Part shown: positions 39,408-49,900 of the stretch, piece after piece
Layout of the letters: the number at the start of each line of letters is the position of its first letter
How positions within the stretch are numbered: the first letter of the stretch is position 1
Origin: Perca fluviatilis
Taxonomy: Eukaryota > Chordata > Actinopteri > Perciformes > Percidae
Reading direction: 5' to 3'
Length of the DNA stretch: 64,000 nt
NCBI RefSeq assembly: GCF_010015445.1
Contig: NC_053115.1
Span: 7,957,576-8,021,575 of the forward strand
The notes under the pieces: model-generated
What the model saw: the letters and a program-made list of their open reading frames with translations, nothing else
Told to the model about the DNA's origin: nothing
Database searches by the model: none
Translations under genes and position numbers: made by a program

Positions 39408-39411
<4 letters not shown>
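37776..39411. other. Unique non-coding sequence
   Basis: No gene or element is recognised. Confidence 0.4.

Positions 39412-39481
<70 letters not shown>
39412..39481. repeat. (CA)n microsatellite
   Basis: About 35 units, nearly perfect. Confidence 0.97.
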
Positions 39482-39485
<4 letters not shown>

Positions 39486-39994
39486 CTTGCCTCTCATTCA
39501 GCAAGCACGCTCCCTCAGCGGTCCTGTTAAGTGATTAGCTCAACACTGCACACTGCGCACACAGTTCGTACACAAGAAAAGCCCATACTGTTCTATACTG
39601 CTCTGATGAGCGAGAGATTAGCTAGAGACTGCAGCAGCTGATGATCTCATCACCGACAAGTTAGTATACAGTATTTTCAGGACACTCAGTGTTTGCTGAG
39701 AGGTCTGACAGCCTGTAGGGACCCAAAATACAGTGAAATATTTGGCTGACTGAAAATGTTTGACTGAGCGCGTCAAGATTCTGAGATGAATGTATGATTA
39801 TACCATGTCAACAAAAATTGCATGATTGTGCATATGCGCATGAGCTGTAATACGTTCAAGAACGTGCGCAGGCAGTTTTTTTGTGATCACATTTTGATGC
39901 AGACATACAATCAGCAATGCAGCAGTGACTAAAAGTTTTAAAACAAAACACTAAATATGACAGACCCATAAAAAGCACACATATATAGCCACTC
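39482..39994. other. Unique non-coding sequence
   Basis: Nothing recognised. Confidence 0.4.
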
Positions 39995-39997
39995 TAA

Positions 39998-41022
39998 TGG
40001 CGCTTACCCACTGCTAGTGCCAGCTCTACTCTACTCGGCTCGACCATAGACAGTATATAATGGACCAACAGACCCCGTTGCTCTGGACGGAGACCAGTGA
40101 AGGATACTAGAAGCACTTTTCCGGTGATGGCCAGCTTTACTGTGCAGCCTCCAACTGAGAGAATGTGACGTGAGCAACGTGTCTGAAAGTTGTAAGTCTT
40201 CTGGTAGCTGCGCCAAGAGAAATCTCAATCATTCCCAATCTTACAGATACGGAGAGTGTACGTATATGTAAGGAGATAACATGGGCACAGGCTAATTATT
40301 GCTAACGAAAATGCTAGTTAACATTAGTAATTAATCTTAAACAGCTCATGGAAGCCAAACTGCCTGCAAGCTTATCCTGTACTATACGGTAATTCCTCTA
40401 CTGTGCGACAGTAAGTCACTTGGTTATGACACAATCGTTAGCCTATTTTTACAAAAACGTCTGCTACGGAGCCATAACGTGAGGTACAAGGTAATGGAGC
40501 CTTTTATACATTGTTGTGTTTCTTTAGAAATAAACAACGGACAAATAGAGTCTTTAAACGCTTCAGATGTAAAGTTATTCGCAGTCAAGTGACGTAAAAT
40601 AAAAATGGCGGTCAGCGGAATGCTAACAGGAGGTGATGGCCAGGTAGCCACAAAATGGCGCCATAGATGGCTCGAGTTCTGAAGCGAAGCTTACCCCCTT
40701 GGGCTCGACTCGGCCGCGGTGCCCCGTCCTCCGTTTTCCATTACAGAATTAGCACCACAGCGTGGCTGGTCGTCATAGCGATGCCGCAGTAAACTGCTGT
40801 GACCTAACGCGACCCACACACACACACACAGAACGTCGACGGTGTGTTGTGTTTTTACTCTCGGCAAGAAAAATGTTGTTCAAAAGAAGCTGGAGGCAGC
40901 AAAAAAAGAAAAAAAAAAAAACGCCGCTGGCTAAACTATTTAAAAACGGCGTGTTTGTTCAGGACACCCCCGTCTGTAGAGTCGAGGCGAGTCAAGCAGG
41001 TCCAAGTAATGGAAAAATGCCA
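39998..41022. mobile_element. Harbinger-like MITE with TAA duplication, interrupted
   Basis: TAA lies on both sides (39995-39997, 41023-41025). The left end TGGCGCTTACCCACTGC and the right end inverted TGGCATTTTTCCATTAC are related termini, and the inner arms share ACTCGGCTCGAC / ACTCGCCTCGAC. A 3-bp TWA duplication is typical of PIF/Harbinger (inference). It is split by 40045-40701, so its own length is about 370 bp. It contains a short CA run (40813-40830) and a poly-A tract (40900-40920). The 87-codon frame here includes a Lys run and is not credited. Confidence 0.7.
40045..40701. mobile_element. Nested element with perfect 8-bp duplication
   Basis: The octamer GGCTCGAC flanks it at 40037-40044 and 40702-40709. 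Removing the insert and one octamer restores a continuous arm of the host element. It starts CATAGACAGTATATAATGG and ends AAGCTTACCCCCTTG. The two ends are only weakly related, so terminal inverted repeats are minimal. The 8-bp duplication suggests hAT-type mobilisation. It has no coding capacity in 657 bp. Confidence 0.75.
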
Positions 41023-41025
41023 TAA

Positions 41026-42254
41026 GACACTATAATAGATGTAAATGGATAAACACGGCCAGACGTACATCTAGACATACATCTTATCATACAGCTGCCT
41101 ATGGAGCTACAGTATGTGAAGTAGACATTACAACATCATATTATATAAGACGGTGGGTCATGTGTGCAGCATTTGAGTCCAAGACAAATACATACATACA
41201 TATATAAACACATAACATATACCTACAGCAGACACAGCTCACCCACAACCTACGCTAAAAAAAAGTTAACATACAGTGTACTCATACATACGTCTGCAGT
41301 AGTAAAAAACAGAAAGTGATAAGAAATAATATAAATGGTAGTGACATAAGCAGCATTGCTTCAACCCTCAAATACATTGAGCCAGTATTATAACACTGAG
41401 AGATGTCTACAACGATTTTTAAAAGAAACCATTGAAAGCCCAAACAGGGAACAAAGAATTAAGAAAAAACTCACAGAGAAACAGCACCAGAGGGGGATTC
41501 ATGAATAAAATAAAATAAAGTTAAAGTGCACCGACATTAAGGTTGTTTTTCTTTTTAGCGTAATTCAAAAATGTGCATCCCTGTTGCACTGCCTCTATTG
41601 CTCCTTCTGATGTACAGATACACACACACACACACACACACAATAAAAAAGCTGATGCATGCTATGTATTTAACCCACCATCTAAAACAAAAGATACAAG
41701 AAGATAGAAAGACAAACGTCCTTATTAAAGATTATTCATTGGTATAAAACCAGCTTAGCAAATGCTTCTGCAGCCGCCTCTCTCGCTGCCTTGTTTCTGT
41801 GGAGGTCACTGTCACTATAAACAATGCGCATCACCCAAACAAAGCTTCATTATAAAGCTACAGCACTTAACCTTAGCTAAACACAACAATTAGCCTGTGT
41901 TAGTGTTGAGCAACTTTGAGCTCCCAGATATGCAATAAAATGTGATTAAATCATAATAAACTGTTTATTTAGTGTGTGAGCATGAATACTGGGGATTAGT
42001 TAATGCTACAAATGTTCTCATATTGTAGTACACACAACAATAATAAGCCTGCCTGCCTGCGTGTGTGTGTGCGTGCGTGAGTGCGTGTGTGTGTGTGTGA
42101 GAAAGCACACATCATGCTATTCTGTAGGAAGCATGTTTGTGTGTTTTTGTATTTTAAATGTGTGCGTTTCTGGCTGTATTTATCTGAGTGATTTATCTCT
42201 GTATGCATGCATCCAGATTTGTGTAACTAAAACCTTCTGTCACTGAAAAATGGG
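41026..42254. other. Unique AT-rich non-coding sequence with two short arrays
   Basis: No gene is seen. A (CA)n array lies at 41620-41642, and a GT/GCGT-rich array at 42060-42100 is preceded by (GCCT)n. Confidence 0.45.
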
Positions 42255-43004
42255 AAAAGTCCACAGCTCAAACGCACAGTATGTCATTTCTGCTGCTAGG
42301 GGCCTCTGTCACTACCCGATGTGAGTCGAGTGCAGATGTGAGTTGCGCACTCGTCACTTTGCGACAATGACGCTCCCCCTCCTCACCAGCCCCACACAGG
42401 TAGGCTAGACCAGATTTCACACTGATCTGTTTTGCTGTTAGCCACAGAATAATGAGATAGGTACATTACATAGCAGTCATTTATTATTTAGCGTAAGGCA
42501 TCACATTTTCACGGCACGATCCCTGATATCAGTTCTAGATTAGAGGCTAAAGTAGCCCACAAGAACCTGCTAATGAGAGACTTCTGTAATGTAAATACAA
42601 TATAAATCAGTGGTTCTCAACCTTTTTTGTGCCAGCGCCCCCCTATCCATTATCCAGGTCCCTAACGCCCCCCATCAAATATTATGTAGGCTAATTGCCC
42701 TGGATATTAATGATTACGCCCTAATATAGGCCTATTATTGTCGTTACTATTGTTATTAAAAATAATCAATAAATCAAATCATTGAATGATAAACAACACA
42801 TGTATTAGTTTCCCAGGTATCAAAAAAGCCATGTGAATAGAAATATTTACAGTTTTTTTTTTTTAAATGCAACCATTTGACATTCAAATTAAATAACAGC
42901 AGCCAATCAGAACTACTAGATAGGTAACATTCAAACTATAATTAGGTATTATCAAAAGGCCTGCTGCATGGTGTGAACCTCAGCACCTTTATAAGATGAC
43001 TATA

Positions 43005-43069
43005 ATTTGAATGTCCTTTTTTGGTTGTGAAGTGACCTTGGGTGTCATGAAAGGCGCTTTAAATAAAAT

Positions 43070-43104
<35 letters not shown>
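43005..43104 (+). mobile_element. LINE 3-prime tail with (TTA)n
   Basis: GAAAGGCGCTTTAAATAAAATG followed by about 11 TTA units is the form of an L2/CR1-like LINE 3-prime terminus. It is heavily 5-prime truncated and sits inside the hAT element. It is flanked by near-duplicate stretches AACAGCAGCCAATCAGAA (42894) and AACAGTAGCCAATCAGAA (43114). Confidence 0.55.
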
Positions 43105-43106
<2 letters not shown>

Positions 43107-43224
43107 AAACACTAACAGTAGCCAATCAGAAACAGCTAGCAATTTAACATTCAAATCTATTTTTCATTCAAATTGTTCCAACGGAAAACAAGCTTGCACT
43201 TATCATGGGGTAAAAGCAGGATTA

Positions 43225-43228
43225 CACG

Positions 43229-43266
<38 letters not shown>

Positions 43267-43284
43267 CACACACACACACACACA
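43225..43284. repeat. (CA)n microsatellite inside hAT element
   Basis: About 28 CA units with a single GC interruption. Confidence 0.95.
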
Positions 43285-43394
43285 GAAACAAGGTTTTCAT
43301 TTTGGTGATGACAAACGACTTGAAGAACGACCACCTCACCGAATGGAAATAAGTTTACAACCTTTGAAAGTTAGTGAGAGCCCTTTGTTAATGC

Positions 43395-43533
43395 TTAGAA
43401 GAGTATAAGTTAGAAGAGTCTAGGTTAGAAGAGTCTAGGATTGAAGAGTCTAGGATTGAAGAGTCTAGGTTTGAAGAGTCTAGGTTTGAAGAGTCTAGGT
43501 TTGAAAGTCTAGGTTTGAAGAGTCTAGGTTTGC
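43395..43533. repeat. 15-bp minisatellite
   Basis: About nine copies of GAAGAGTCTAGGTTT, with AGGATT variants and one short unit. Because 15 is a multiple of three, the minus frame reads a regular Asn-Leu-Asp-Ser-Ser repeat. That is an accident of unit length, not evidence of protein. Confidence 0.92.
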
Positions 43534-44326
43534 TATCGCCTGTCTTGCGAGTAAATAGCAGAAAAAAACGTTTGGAGAAGCGCAACCCCACATCGCCGCG
43601 TTTTGAGGAGGTGGAGTCCCGTACAGTAAACAGTGACATCTCTGCCTCTATCGCTTCAACAAGAAAGTTTTAAAACAGCAAACACAAGCCCTGAATTGCC
43701 CGGGAGTTTGGGGGACAGCTAAATGTTTGCCAAACAACAAAGCACAGTCGATATTCTCTCGCCGTAAAAAAAATAAAAAAAATCTCGCTCGTCTCTTTTC
43801 TCTCTTTTCTTCGTGAAATTAAGCTGCCTTCAGGTACAGTAGGAAACGTTGGGTTCTATAAAAGATCTGACGAAAAACTGTTACTGTGAAATATAAAGTC
43901 TACTTGTGCTACATTGGGGGATTAAAGAATACATCAGGACGCCGCACCACCCTGCGGCGATTGCTATTTTTCTCGAACGCAGCTTCACGCTCGAAATACG
44001 GAGCTCATTTAAGACGATGCTCTGACTTCCCGTTTCCTTGAAGGCAGCACGGAGCTGCGCCGAACAATGATCCACCGTCTCGTCCAGTTGCAGTGCCGTG
44101 AACTGGCAGGTTTTTAATGTTGCAGAAAACAGTTTTTTGCAAGTAGTTTAAGTGTAAACATGTATTGTTATTGTGAATCTTTGGTTTAAACTAGCTTTCA
44201 AACAAACGCCCCCCAAGGGCACCTCAACGCCCCCCTTTCCAAAATATTGCTTCCAACGCCCCCCATCATCTTCTGAACGCCCCCTGGGGGGCGGTACCGC
44301 CCCCGTTGAGAAACACTGATATAAAT

Positions 44327-44784
44327 GGACCTACGTAATGAAGTTCATTCACTGCTGGCTACAACTTAGCAATCAAACACAACAAAGGCGGTCACTTCAA
44401 TGGCGTTTTGAGCTAACGTTAGCAATCAAACAATGATAGATAGGTAAAACATTTGCCGGATCTGGATCCCTTGGCGTTATGCCGTAAACCGTTTAAATCT
44501 GAGCATGCGCAACTCACATCTGCATCAAAACGCTCAGCAAACGGCAATGAATAATTGTGCTCATACACGAGTGAGCAATACAAACGACAGTGACAATAGA
44601 GTGGCTCGCCGACTTCCTTCTCACTCTCTGACATATCATAATTTAATTAATTTATACTTAATTTATTCATCTCCAGTGGGGAAATTACAATTTGCACAGT
44701 TTTTTGTTAGAACACACAACACACCTGAACCACACATGCTCAGGTTCTTTAAATGCACAAATGGAGAGATGTCAGAGTGAGTGG
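44327..44784. other. Non-coding sequence flanking hAT element
   Basis: No gene is seen. GCGCAACTCACATCTGCA near 44507 is the inverse of a stretch near 42336, which suggests an older inverted-repeat element enclosing the hAT insertion (see findings). Confidence 0.4.
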
Positions 44785-44975
44785 GCCGCAACTGCTGGAC
44801 AGGCGCCCTGAGCGGTGTTCGGTGCCTTGCTCAAGAGCACCTTGGCAGTGCCCAGGAGGTGAACTGGCATCTCTCCAGCTACCAGTCCACCCTCCGTACT
44901 TTGTTCCATTCTTGAACTAGCGACCATCCAGTTCCAAACCCAACTCCCTACGGGCTGAGCTACTGCCGCCCTATA
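44785..44975. repeat. Teleost interspersed repeat, other end
   Basis: GGTGCCTTGCTCAAGAGCAC, CAGTGCCCAGGAGGTGAACT, CTCCAGCTACCAGTCCACC and the end ACGGGCTGAGCTACTGCCGC match a repeat very common in fish. The GAGCTACTGCCGCC end looks tRNA-like in reverse. It may be the counterpart of 2260-2392. Confidence 0.55.
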
Positions 44976-45175
44976 TCATCTGGTGTTTCCTGTCTCCCAT
45001 GTTTCCCCGGAACTTTGGGCAACTAGAGGGGGTCATAGTTACATGACGCCATTGACAGGCGCCCAAATGTATCAAACCGTTACCTTGAATAAAATAACAG
45101 ATTTCTCTGGGTTGGAACATTGTTGGAAGTATTTGGGATAATGTACGGACACAACTCATCAAATTATAAAAAAAA
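44976..45175. repeat. Probable interspersed repeat
   Basis: CCATTGACAGGCGCCCAAAT and GATTTCTCTGGGTTGGAACA resemble a fish repeat I recall. There is no second copy here, so boundaries are approximate. Confidence 0.35.
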
Positions 45176-45518
45176 ACTAAAAAAAAAACTCTTTAGACAT
45201 TTTATAGCAGAAATTTACATATTATACATTTAAGTGGTGTTACTGCAGCCAGCATTCACCGCCTCTTACATCATCGCTCTTTCAGTGGAGAGCAACAAAG
45301 CATTACGGTCTGTGTAGCACAAGGATAAAGCTTGGAATGTTAACTATTTAAATTTCTATTTTTTTTATCTAACTAATTATTTTTTGCCAAGCAGCTCTCA
45401 CTCGAGCTCTCCACTCTCTGTATTCCACAATAACGATCTTCAGTTAATTTGCCGCAGAAGTTGTGTATGTACAGGAATGAAGAATAGTGAGAGCTACAGT
45501 AAACGCTTACTGATCATG

Positions 45519-45903
45519 TGTTGGAATTTTTTTTATTTACATACTTTTTCTCTTATTATTAACCTGTTTGCATAGAATATTATACTGAATACTCTAATTC
45601 AAGATAACATGGAGCCATTGCGTGTCCTTGTCTGAGCACGGTGTGATGCTGAGGAAAGAACATGCGCTCCCTGACCACATAAGGGAGACGTCATCGACTC
45701 TGACAAGATAACAACTGACGACATCAACTCTGTATTATGATTGTATTTCACACATAAATAGGCCACTGTTTGAGGCTTACGTTAGTCACTTTCTGTACTT
45801 ATGCTGTGAGCGCTGTAAACTTGACTCTACTTGCAAGTAAAAACTAACTTTAATATATCTTCATTGGTTTCTGTCCATCTCTTGATAAAGAATTATTCTA
45901 ACA
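45519..45903. mobile_element. Solo LTR of an LTR retrotransposon
   Basis: It starts TGTTGGAA and ends TTCTAACA, a short inverted pair with the canonical TG...CA ends. It is flanked by an exact 5-bp duplication TCATG (45514-45518 and 45904-45908). At 385 bp it is in the LTR size range. A TATA-like CATAAATAGG (about 45753) and downstream TTTCTGTACTTATGCTGTG are compatible with a promoter and R region. No gag/pol remains, so it is a solo LTR left by recombination between two LTRs. TGTTGGAA...TTCYAACA ends are common in Ty1/copia, but the clade cannot be fixed. Confidence 0.75.
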
Positions 45904-45965
45904 TCATGAAATCATCTGTTAATTCACACACTCAATAACTGGTTAGCAAAATTCTAGGAAGTAAA

Positions 45966-46686
45966 TTAAAGCGCCCATATTATGCTCATTTTCAGGTTCA
46001 TAACTGTATTTTAAGGTTGTACCAGAATAGGTTTACATGGTTTAATTTTCAAAAAACACCATATTGTTGTTGTACTGCACAGCTCTCTCTCACTGCTGCA
46101 GATCCTCTTTTCACCTGGTTTCTGTTTTAGCTACAGAGTGAGACCTTCTTTCATCTTCTTCTTCTGTACTATCTTTGATTGCACTCGCACATGCGCAGTA
46201 GCTCAGATGTAGAGCATGTCAGCTAGCTAACTCGAGAGACAGTAAAAGAAAGCCTGTTTCTCTAACTTTGGTCAGTTACAAGGCAGGATTAGCTGGGAGA
46301 CTTCTTCTAAACCAGGGAGCACATGTAAGTAGTTCTTTTGTAGATTATGGTGAACTTGTGTGTGTTGTAGCAGTGCTTTGCTATTGAGAACGACGTAGCA
46401 TGCTAGCGTTAGCGTTAGCCGGCTAACACTAGCATTAGCCGGCTAACGCTACGAGCTAACGGTTGTGGTTAGCCGGCTCATTTCGGACTGTGACGTCACA
46501 GTCCGAGGCCGATTTTGAACAGCTCACTAGGAGACTGAAAGCAGGACACATTCAGAAACCGTATCTCACTCAAAACAGCATGGATGGATTATTTTCAAAG
46601 TTTGTATGTGTGTGGAAGCACCAGAGACACAAAAGAACACCCCAAATCCCAGAAAAAGTGTTTTTTTCATAATATGGGCACTTTAA
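45966..46686. mobile_element. TTAA-type MITE, full-length copy
   Basis: TTAAAGCGCCCATATTATG at the left and its inverse CATAATATGGGCACTTTAA at the right, with TTAA at 45966-45969 and 46683-46686. Length is 721 bp, twice the deleted copy at 37090-37439. The interior has repeated GTTAGCCGGCTAAC palindromes (about 46416 and 46437) and a perfect 22-bp palindrome at 46484-46505. It has no transposase. Confidence 0.85.
46484..46505. promoter_or_regulatory. Perfect 22-bp palindrome centred on TGACGTCA
   Basis: Each arm is CGGACTGTGAC and the centre is TGACGTCA, the consensus CRE for CREB/ATF factors. It sits inside the MITE at 45966-46686, so regulatory activity on any host gene is an inference. 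Confidence 0.6.
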
Positions 46687-47221
46687 GATAAATTCAAATT
46701 AAGATTATTTAAGCAATTGTTATCATTTTTATATTGGAATACTCATTTCCTGTTAGTGCTTACATAATGCATGCCATTTTATTCAGTGGTACATCGGAAC
46801 ATTAGTAGTCACTAGACCAGAACTATTTGGGTCTTGAAGTGGACATTTCACCATGAACATGACTCGCCTCTTCATCCCTCTTTCTTTCTGTCTGTTCTTA
46901 TCTGATCACAAGCTCCCCGGCGCCCTTGCTAATTCTCATGCTTTCTCCTTTTATTTTCTTTCTCTCCGTGTTCCTTTTTATCTCCCTCACATCTCTTTTA
47001 CTTAATCCTCCCCCGTCTCTCTGTGTCCTCTTTGCTTTTCATCTGCCTTTTTATTGTTGCCTCCAAAACGCTGTGACGCACCATGCAGGCTGCAATGGTT
47101 TCCTGCGTTGAGAACTGTGGCCTATTAACTGACAGCGATGTCTCATGGGAGAACCACTTGTCCTTAAATTATACATGATCACTCTCTCAATGTGTTCGCC
47201 TCTCTCTTCATCACTATACAA

Positions 47222-47257
<36 letters not shown>

Positions 47258-47908
47258 CATCTTTCTCCTTATTTCTCTAACTAATCCTACTGTGTACGGT
47301 CACCGATATCTCTTTTTCAAAAGGTTATAGTAGCGATAAAACAATGATGGGAAGGGAAAGGATGAACACATTTGTCCACATTAGATAATTATGTCTAGCA
47401 AGTGTATTTATTGTGATCTGCTTTCGTTCTGCTGCCACGTCCCTCTCAGATAAATGGATAGATAGATAGATAGATAATTAGAATTGCTTCACAGCACTAG
47501 GAAGGTACAACAGCTAAGCCTGTTTTGAAGTTTATATTCAAACAATCTTAATTAATTTGCCTCTATGTTCAGGTTATTTGTAGTGATCACCTTGTTTTAG
47601 ATTTAATTAAATCCTGAAATACACAGTATTCAAACCAAAAAAAGGACTTGTTTATTTTATTTTTTACATAACCTGCAAATTAGCAATGTTGCCCCTGGTA
47701 ACTTTCCTGCCACAAAACACACTTAATTGATTTTCACATGCAGGTACTTTTTTCTGTATTATTCTGTTCACAGCAGCAGCTACATTTTTTTCACATATTC
47801 ATTCATTCTATTCTGTTTGCATTGTGCACAGCGTCCACCCGCTACAGGGCTGCAATCCATGCAGTATTCAGACACTGCAGATGGCTTGGCTATCGTTATA
47901 CATTGAAT
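46687..47908. other. Unique non-coding sequence with (CT)n and (GATA)n
   Basis: No gene is seen. 47222-47254 is a (CT)n array and 47456-47476 has about five GATA units. Confidence 0.45.
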
Positions 47909-48496
47909 ACTCTCTATAGCCACGATGTTCCACTTCCGGGATTGCTTCGTTGCCACCGGAAATTCCACCGGATTTCACTCTTTTTAGTAGAGCTGGCCAA
48001 TATATATCGATATTATATCGATATTGTGATATGAGAGTAGATATCGTCTTAGATTTTGGATATTATAATATGGCATAAGTGTTGTCTTTTCCTGGTTTTA
48101 AAGGCTGCATTACAGTAAAGTGATGTCATTTTCTGAACTTACCAGACTGTTGTAGCTGTTCTATTATTTGCCGTTACCCACTTATATTATCATTATATCC
48201 ACATTACTGATGATTATTTATCAAAAATGTCATTGTGTAAATATTTTGTGAAAGCACCAATAGTCAACGCTACAATTTCGTTGCGGTATCGATATCGAGG
48301 TATTTGATCAAAAATATCGTGATATTTGATTTTCTCCACATCGCCCAGCCCTACTTTTCGGAAGGATGTCCGTTACGTTTCGCTTTCTTTGTGTTGGAAT
48401 TTTAAACTCTGCTCGATTTGAGGACTATTGTTAACTGCTCCTCAGCTAAATCCAGACAGCTAGCTAGAATATCTGTCCAATCTGAGTTTTCTGTTG
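47909..48496 (+). mobile_element. hAT-like MITE, TAGTCT family, copy 2, interrupted
   Basis: CCACGATGTTCCACTTCCGG, then after the insert GTGTTGGAATTTTAAACTCT, CAGACAGCTAGCTAGAATAT and CCAATCTGAGTTTTCTGTTG match the other copies at 30623, 56278 and 59548. The 3-prime part is missing after about 48496. Split by 47988-48353. Confidence 0.65.
47988..48353. mobile_element. hAT-like MITE 'GGGCTGGGCGATAT' type
   Basis: The ends read TAGAGCTGGCCAATATAT and, inverted, TAGGGCTGGGCGATGTGG. Flanks CTTTTTAG (47980-47987) and CTTTTCGG (48354-48361) match at 6 of 8. AT-rich subterminal runs of ATCGATATTATATCGATATT type occur at both ends. I recognise it as a very common fish MITE. It is 366 bp and inserted in the TAGTCT-family copy. 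Confidence 0.8.
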
Positions 48497-49409
48497 AAAG
48501 GGACCATTCGGTATTTATGAAATGGACCACCGGAGGAAATGTTATGTAAATTGATTGCGTCCTTGCATTTGTGAAGGTCATTATAGCTGTCATAATATCA
48601 TAGTTTCGAGTACATACGAGAACACTCTTCAAGTAAATCAATAGTAGTTTCAACAAAAACCAGCCGCAGGCATGATCTTTGATGTTGTAGTTTGTGTGGG
48701 CGTGTCTATGTGCAGAATGAATAGAGCAGAGCAAAGCAGTGGCAACACCTCGCCTCTCATATTTCTGTAGCAAAGGAATGTTCGTGTTCATTTTATGCAG
48801 ACTATTGCAAGACGTAGTGCTTGATCTCACCCTACAGCTGGAGGCCATTTACGAAAAGCTGATTAGATGCAATTTATATATAGGCAATTTTATTAGTTTT
48901 GACCAAAATCAATTTTTAGCCTTTAGCTTATGTGTATAAGTAGCTTGTCATACACCCACAGATGATGCTACTGGTATTGTATATGATTCCTTTGAATGTG
49001 TCCTCAGTGCTGAAAAAAAAAACTACAGTATAAGGCATCATTCAATTTATCTTGTGGTTATAGTTGTATAATAAAGTTTTTTTTCTCAAATAAGAAATCT
49101 TCTTGCTTGAGTGCAGTAATAACTCTCAAGTTCTAATCTGAGTACTTGGAGTGATCCTTATATGCATAGTAAATATGCCCAGATGTTTATTTTTTCCCTT
49201 CCAGAACTACACCTGTACACAAAGCTCTCAATTTACTAGTGGATTTACCTTCCAGCCCTCCGCTATATCATTGATTAGTGTCTAAAAGATTGACGGCATG
49301 GGTAAAAGTGGCTAAAATGAGGTGTTGGGTGTCTGGGCTCACACTTAGGCACGGCTGAACAGCTCAGATATCCAGAATCAGCTCACTAAACCAGTTGAAG
49401 TAATTTTTT
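48497..49409. other. Unique non-coding sequence
   Basis: No gene or element is recognised. The 148-codon minus frame (48402-48848) overlaps the MITE edge and is not credible. Confidence 0.4.
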
Positions 49410-49640
49410 GCAGTAATTTTTGGGCTTCCATATGCCTCGCTCTGTGGAGGTATTCTGGGCACATCCAACTGGGAGGAGACCCGGGGGCAGACCCACACAA
49501 CTGCTGGGAGGGATTATACATCCCATTTGGTCTGGGAACTCCTGGGGATCCCACAGGAGGAGCTGGAGGTTGGGCTGGGGAGAAGAACGTCTTCACTACA
49601 ACCCAGACCTAGATAAGCTGCAGAACAGGGAAAGAAGGAT
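49410..49640 (+). pseudogene. LINE ORF2 C-terminal remnant and tail
   Basis: Plus-strand reading gives HPTGRRPGGRPTQLL (about 49460-49505) and, in shifted frames, a GNSWGSHRRSW-like stretch. This is the decayed form of the basic GRRPxGRPRxRW tail found at the C-terminus of fish Rex/RTE-type non-LTR retrotransposon ORF2. It is followed by AACCCAGACCTAGATAAGC and the tetranucleotide end GGATGGATGG, the usual 3-prime terminus of these LINEs. The frame is broken by indels. Reverse transcriptase and endonuclease domains are absent, so this is a 5-prime-truncated dead copy. The exact clade is from memory. Confidence 0.7.
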
Positions 49641-49900
49641 GGATGGATTGGAAGGACCTAAAGTAAAAGCATTGTAACATAAAAACAGTAATTCATGTGG
49701 AGTTGAAAGTAATCATCGAAATAACATTTAAAATTTGTATCAGTGGAAAAGCGGACAAGACCCATCCCTGAAATAAAAAAATGAGCAGAAACACTTCATA
49801 ATAACCATCACTAATAAATGGTACATTTTTATAGTGAATTAAACTTAAGTTAATAGTGAATTTAATATTAACAAACAATACATTTATGATTTGTAATGTC

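Larger units (their letters stand above)
42608..44318. mobile_element. hAT-like element with perfect 8-bp duplication
   Basis: The octamer ATATAAAT is present at 42600-42607 and 44319-44326. The ends read CAGTGGTTCTCAACC and, inverted, CAGTGTTTCTCAACG, the Charlie/hAT-type terminus. Subterminal GCCCCCC-rich blocks (GCGCCCCCCTA; AACGCCCCCC repeated) occur at both ends. Length is 1711 bp. The interior contains a LINE-type tail with (TTA)n, a CA array and a 15-bp minisatellite. No transposase-like frame survives. Confidence 0.88.

Noticed and set aside
40762..41025. 87-codon Lys-rich frame resembling a nuclear-localisation segment
   Set aside because: Lies within a Harbinger-like MITE and spans its poly-A tract.
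43395..43533. CRISPR-like array
   Set aside because: Units are contiguous without spacers; it is a minisatellite. The 10-bp array at 54981 is likewise spacer-free.
43388..43639. 83-codon repeat protein (Asn-Leu-Asp-Ser-Ser)n
   Set aside because: Produced by a 15-bp minisatellite inside a hAT element.
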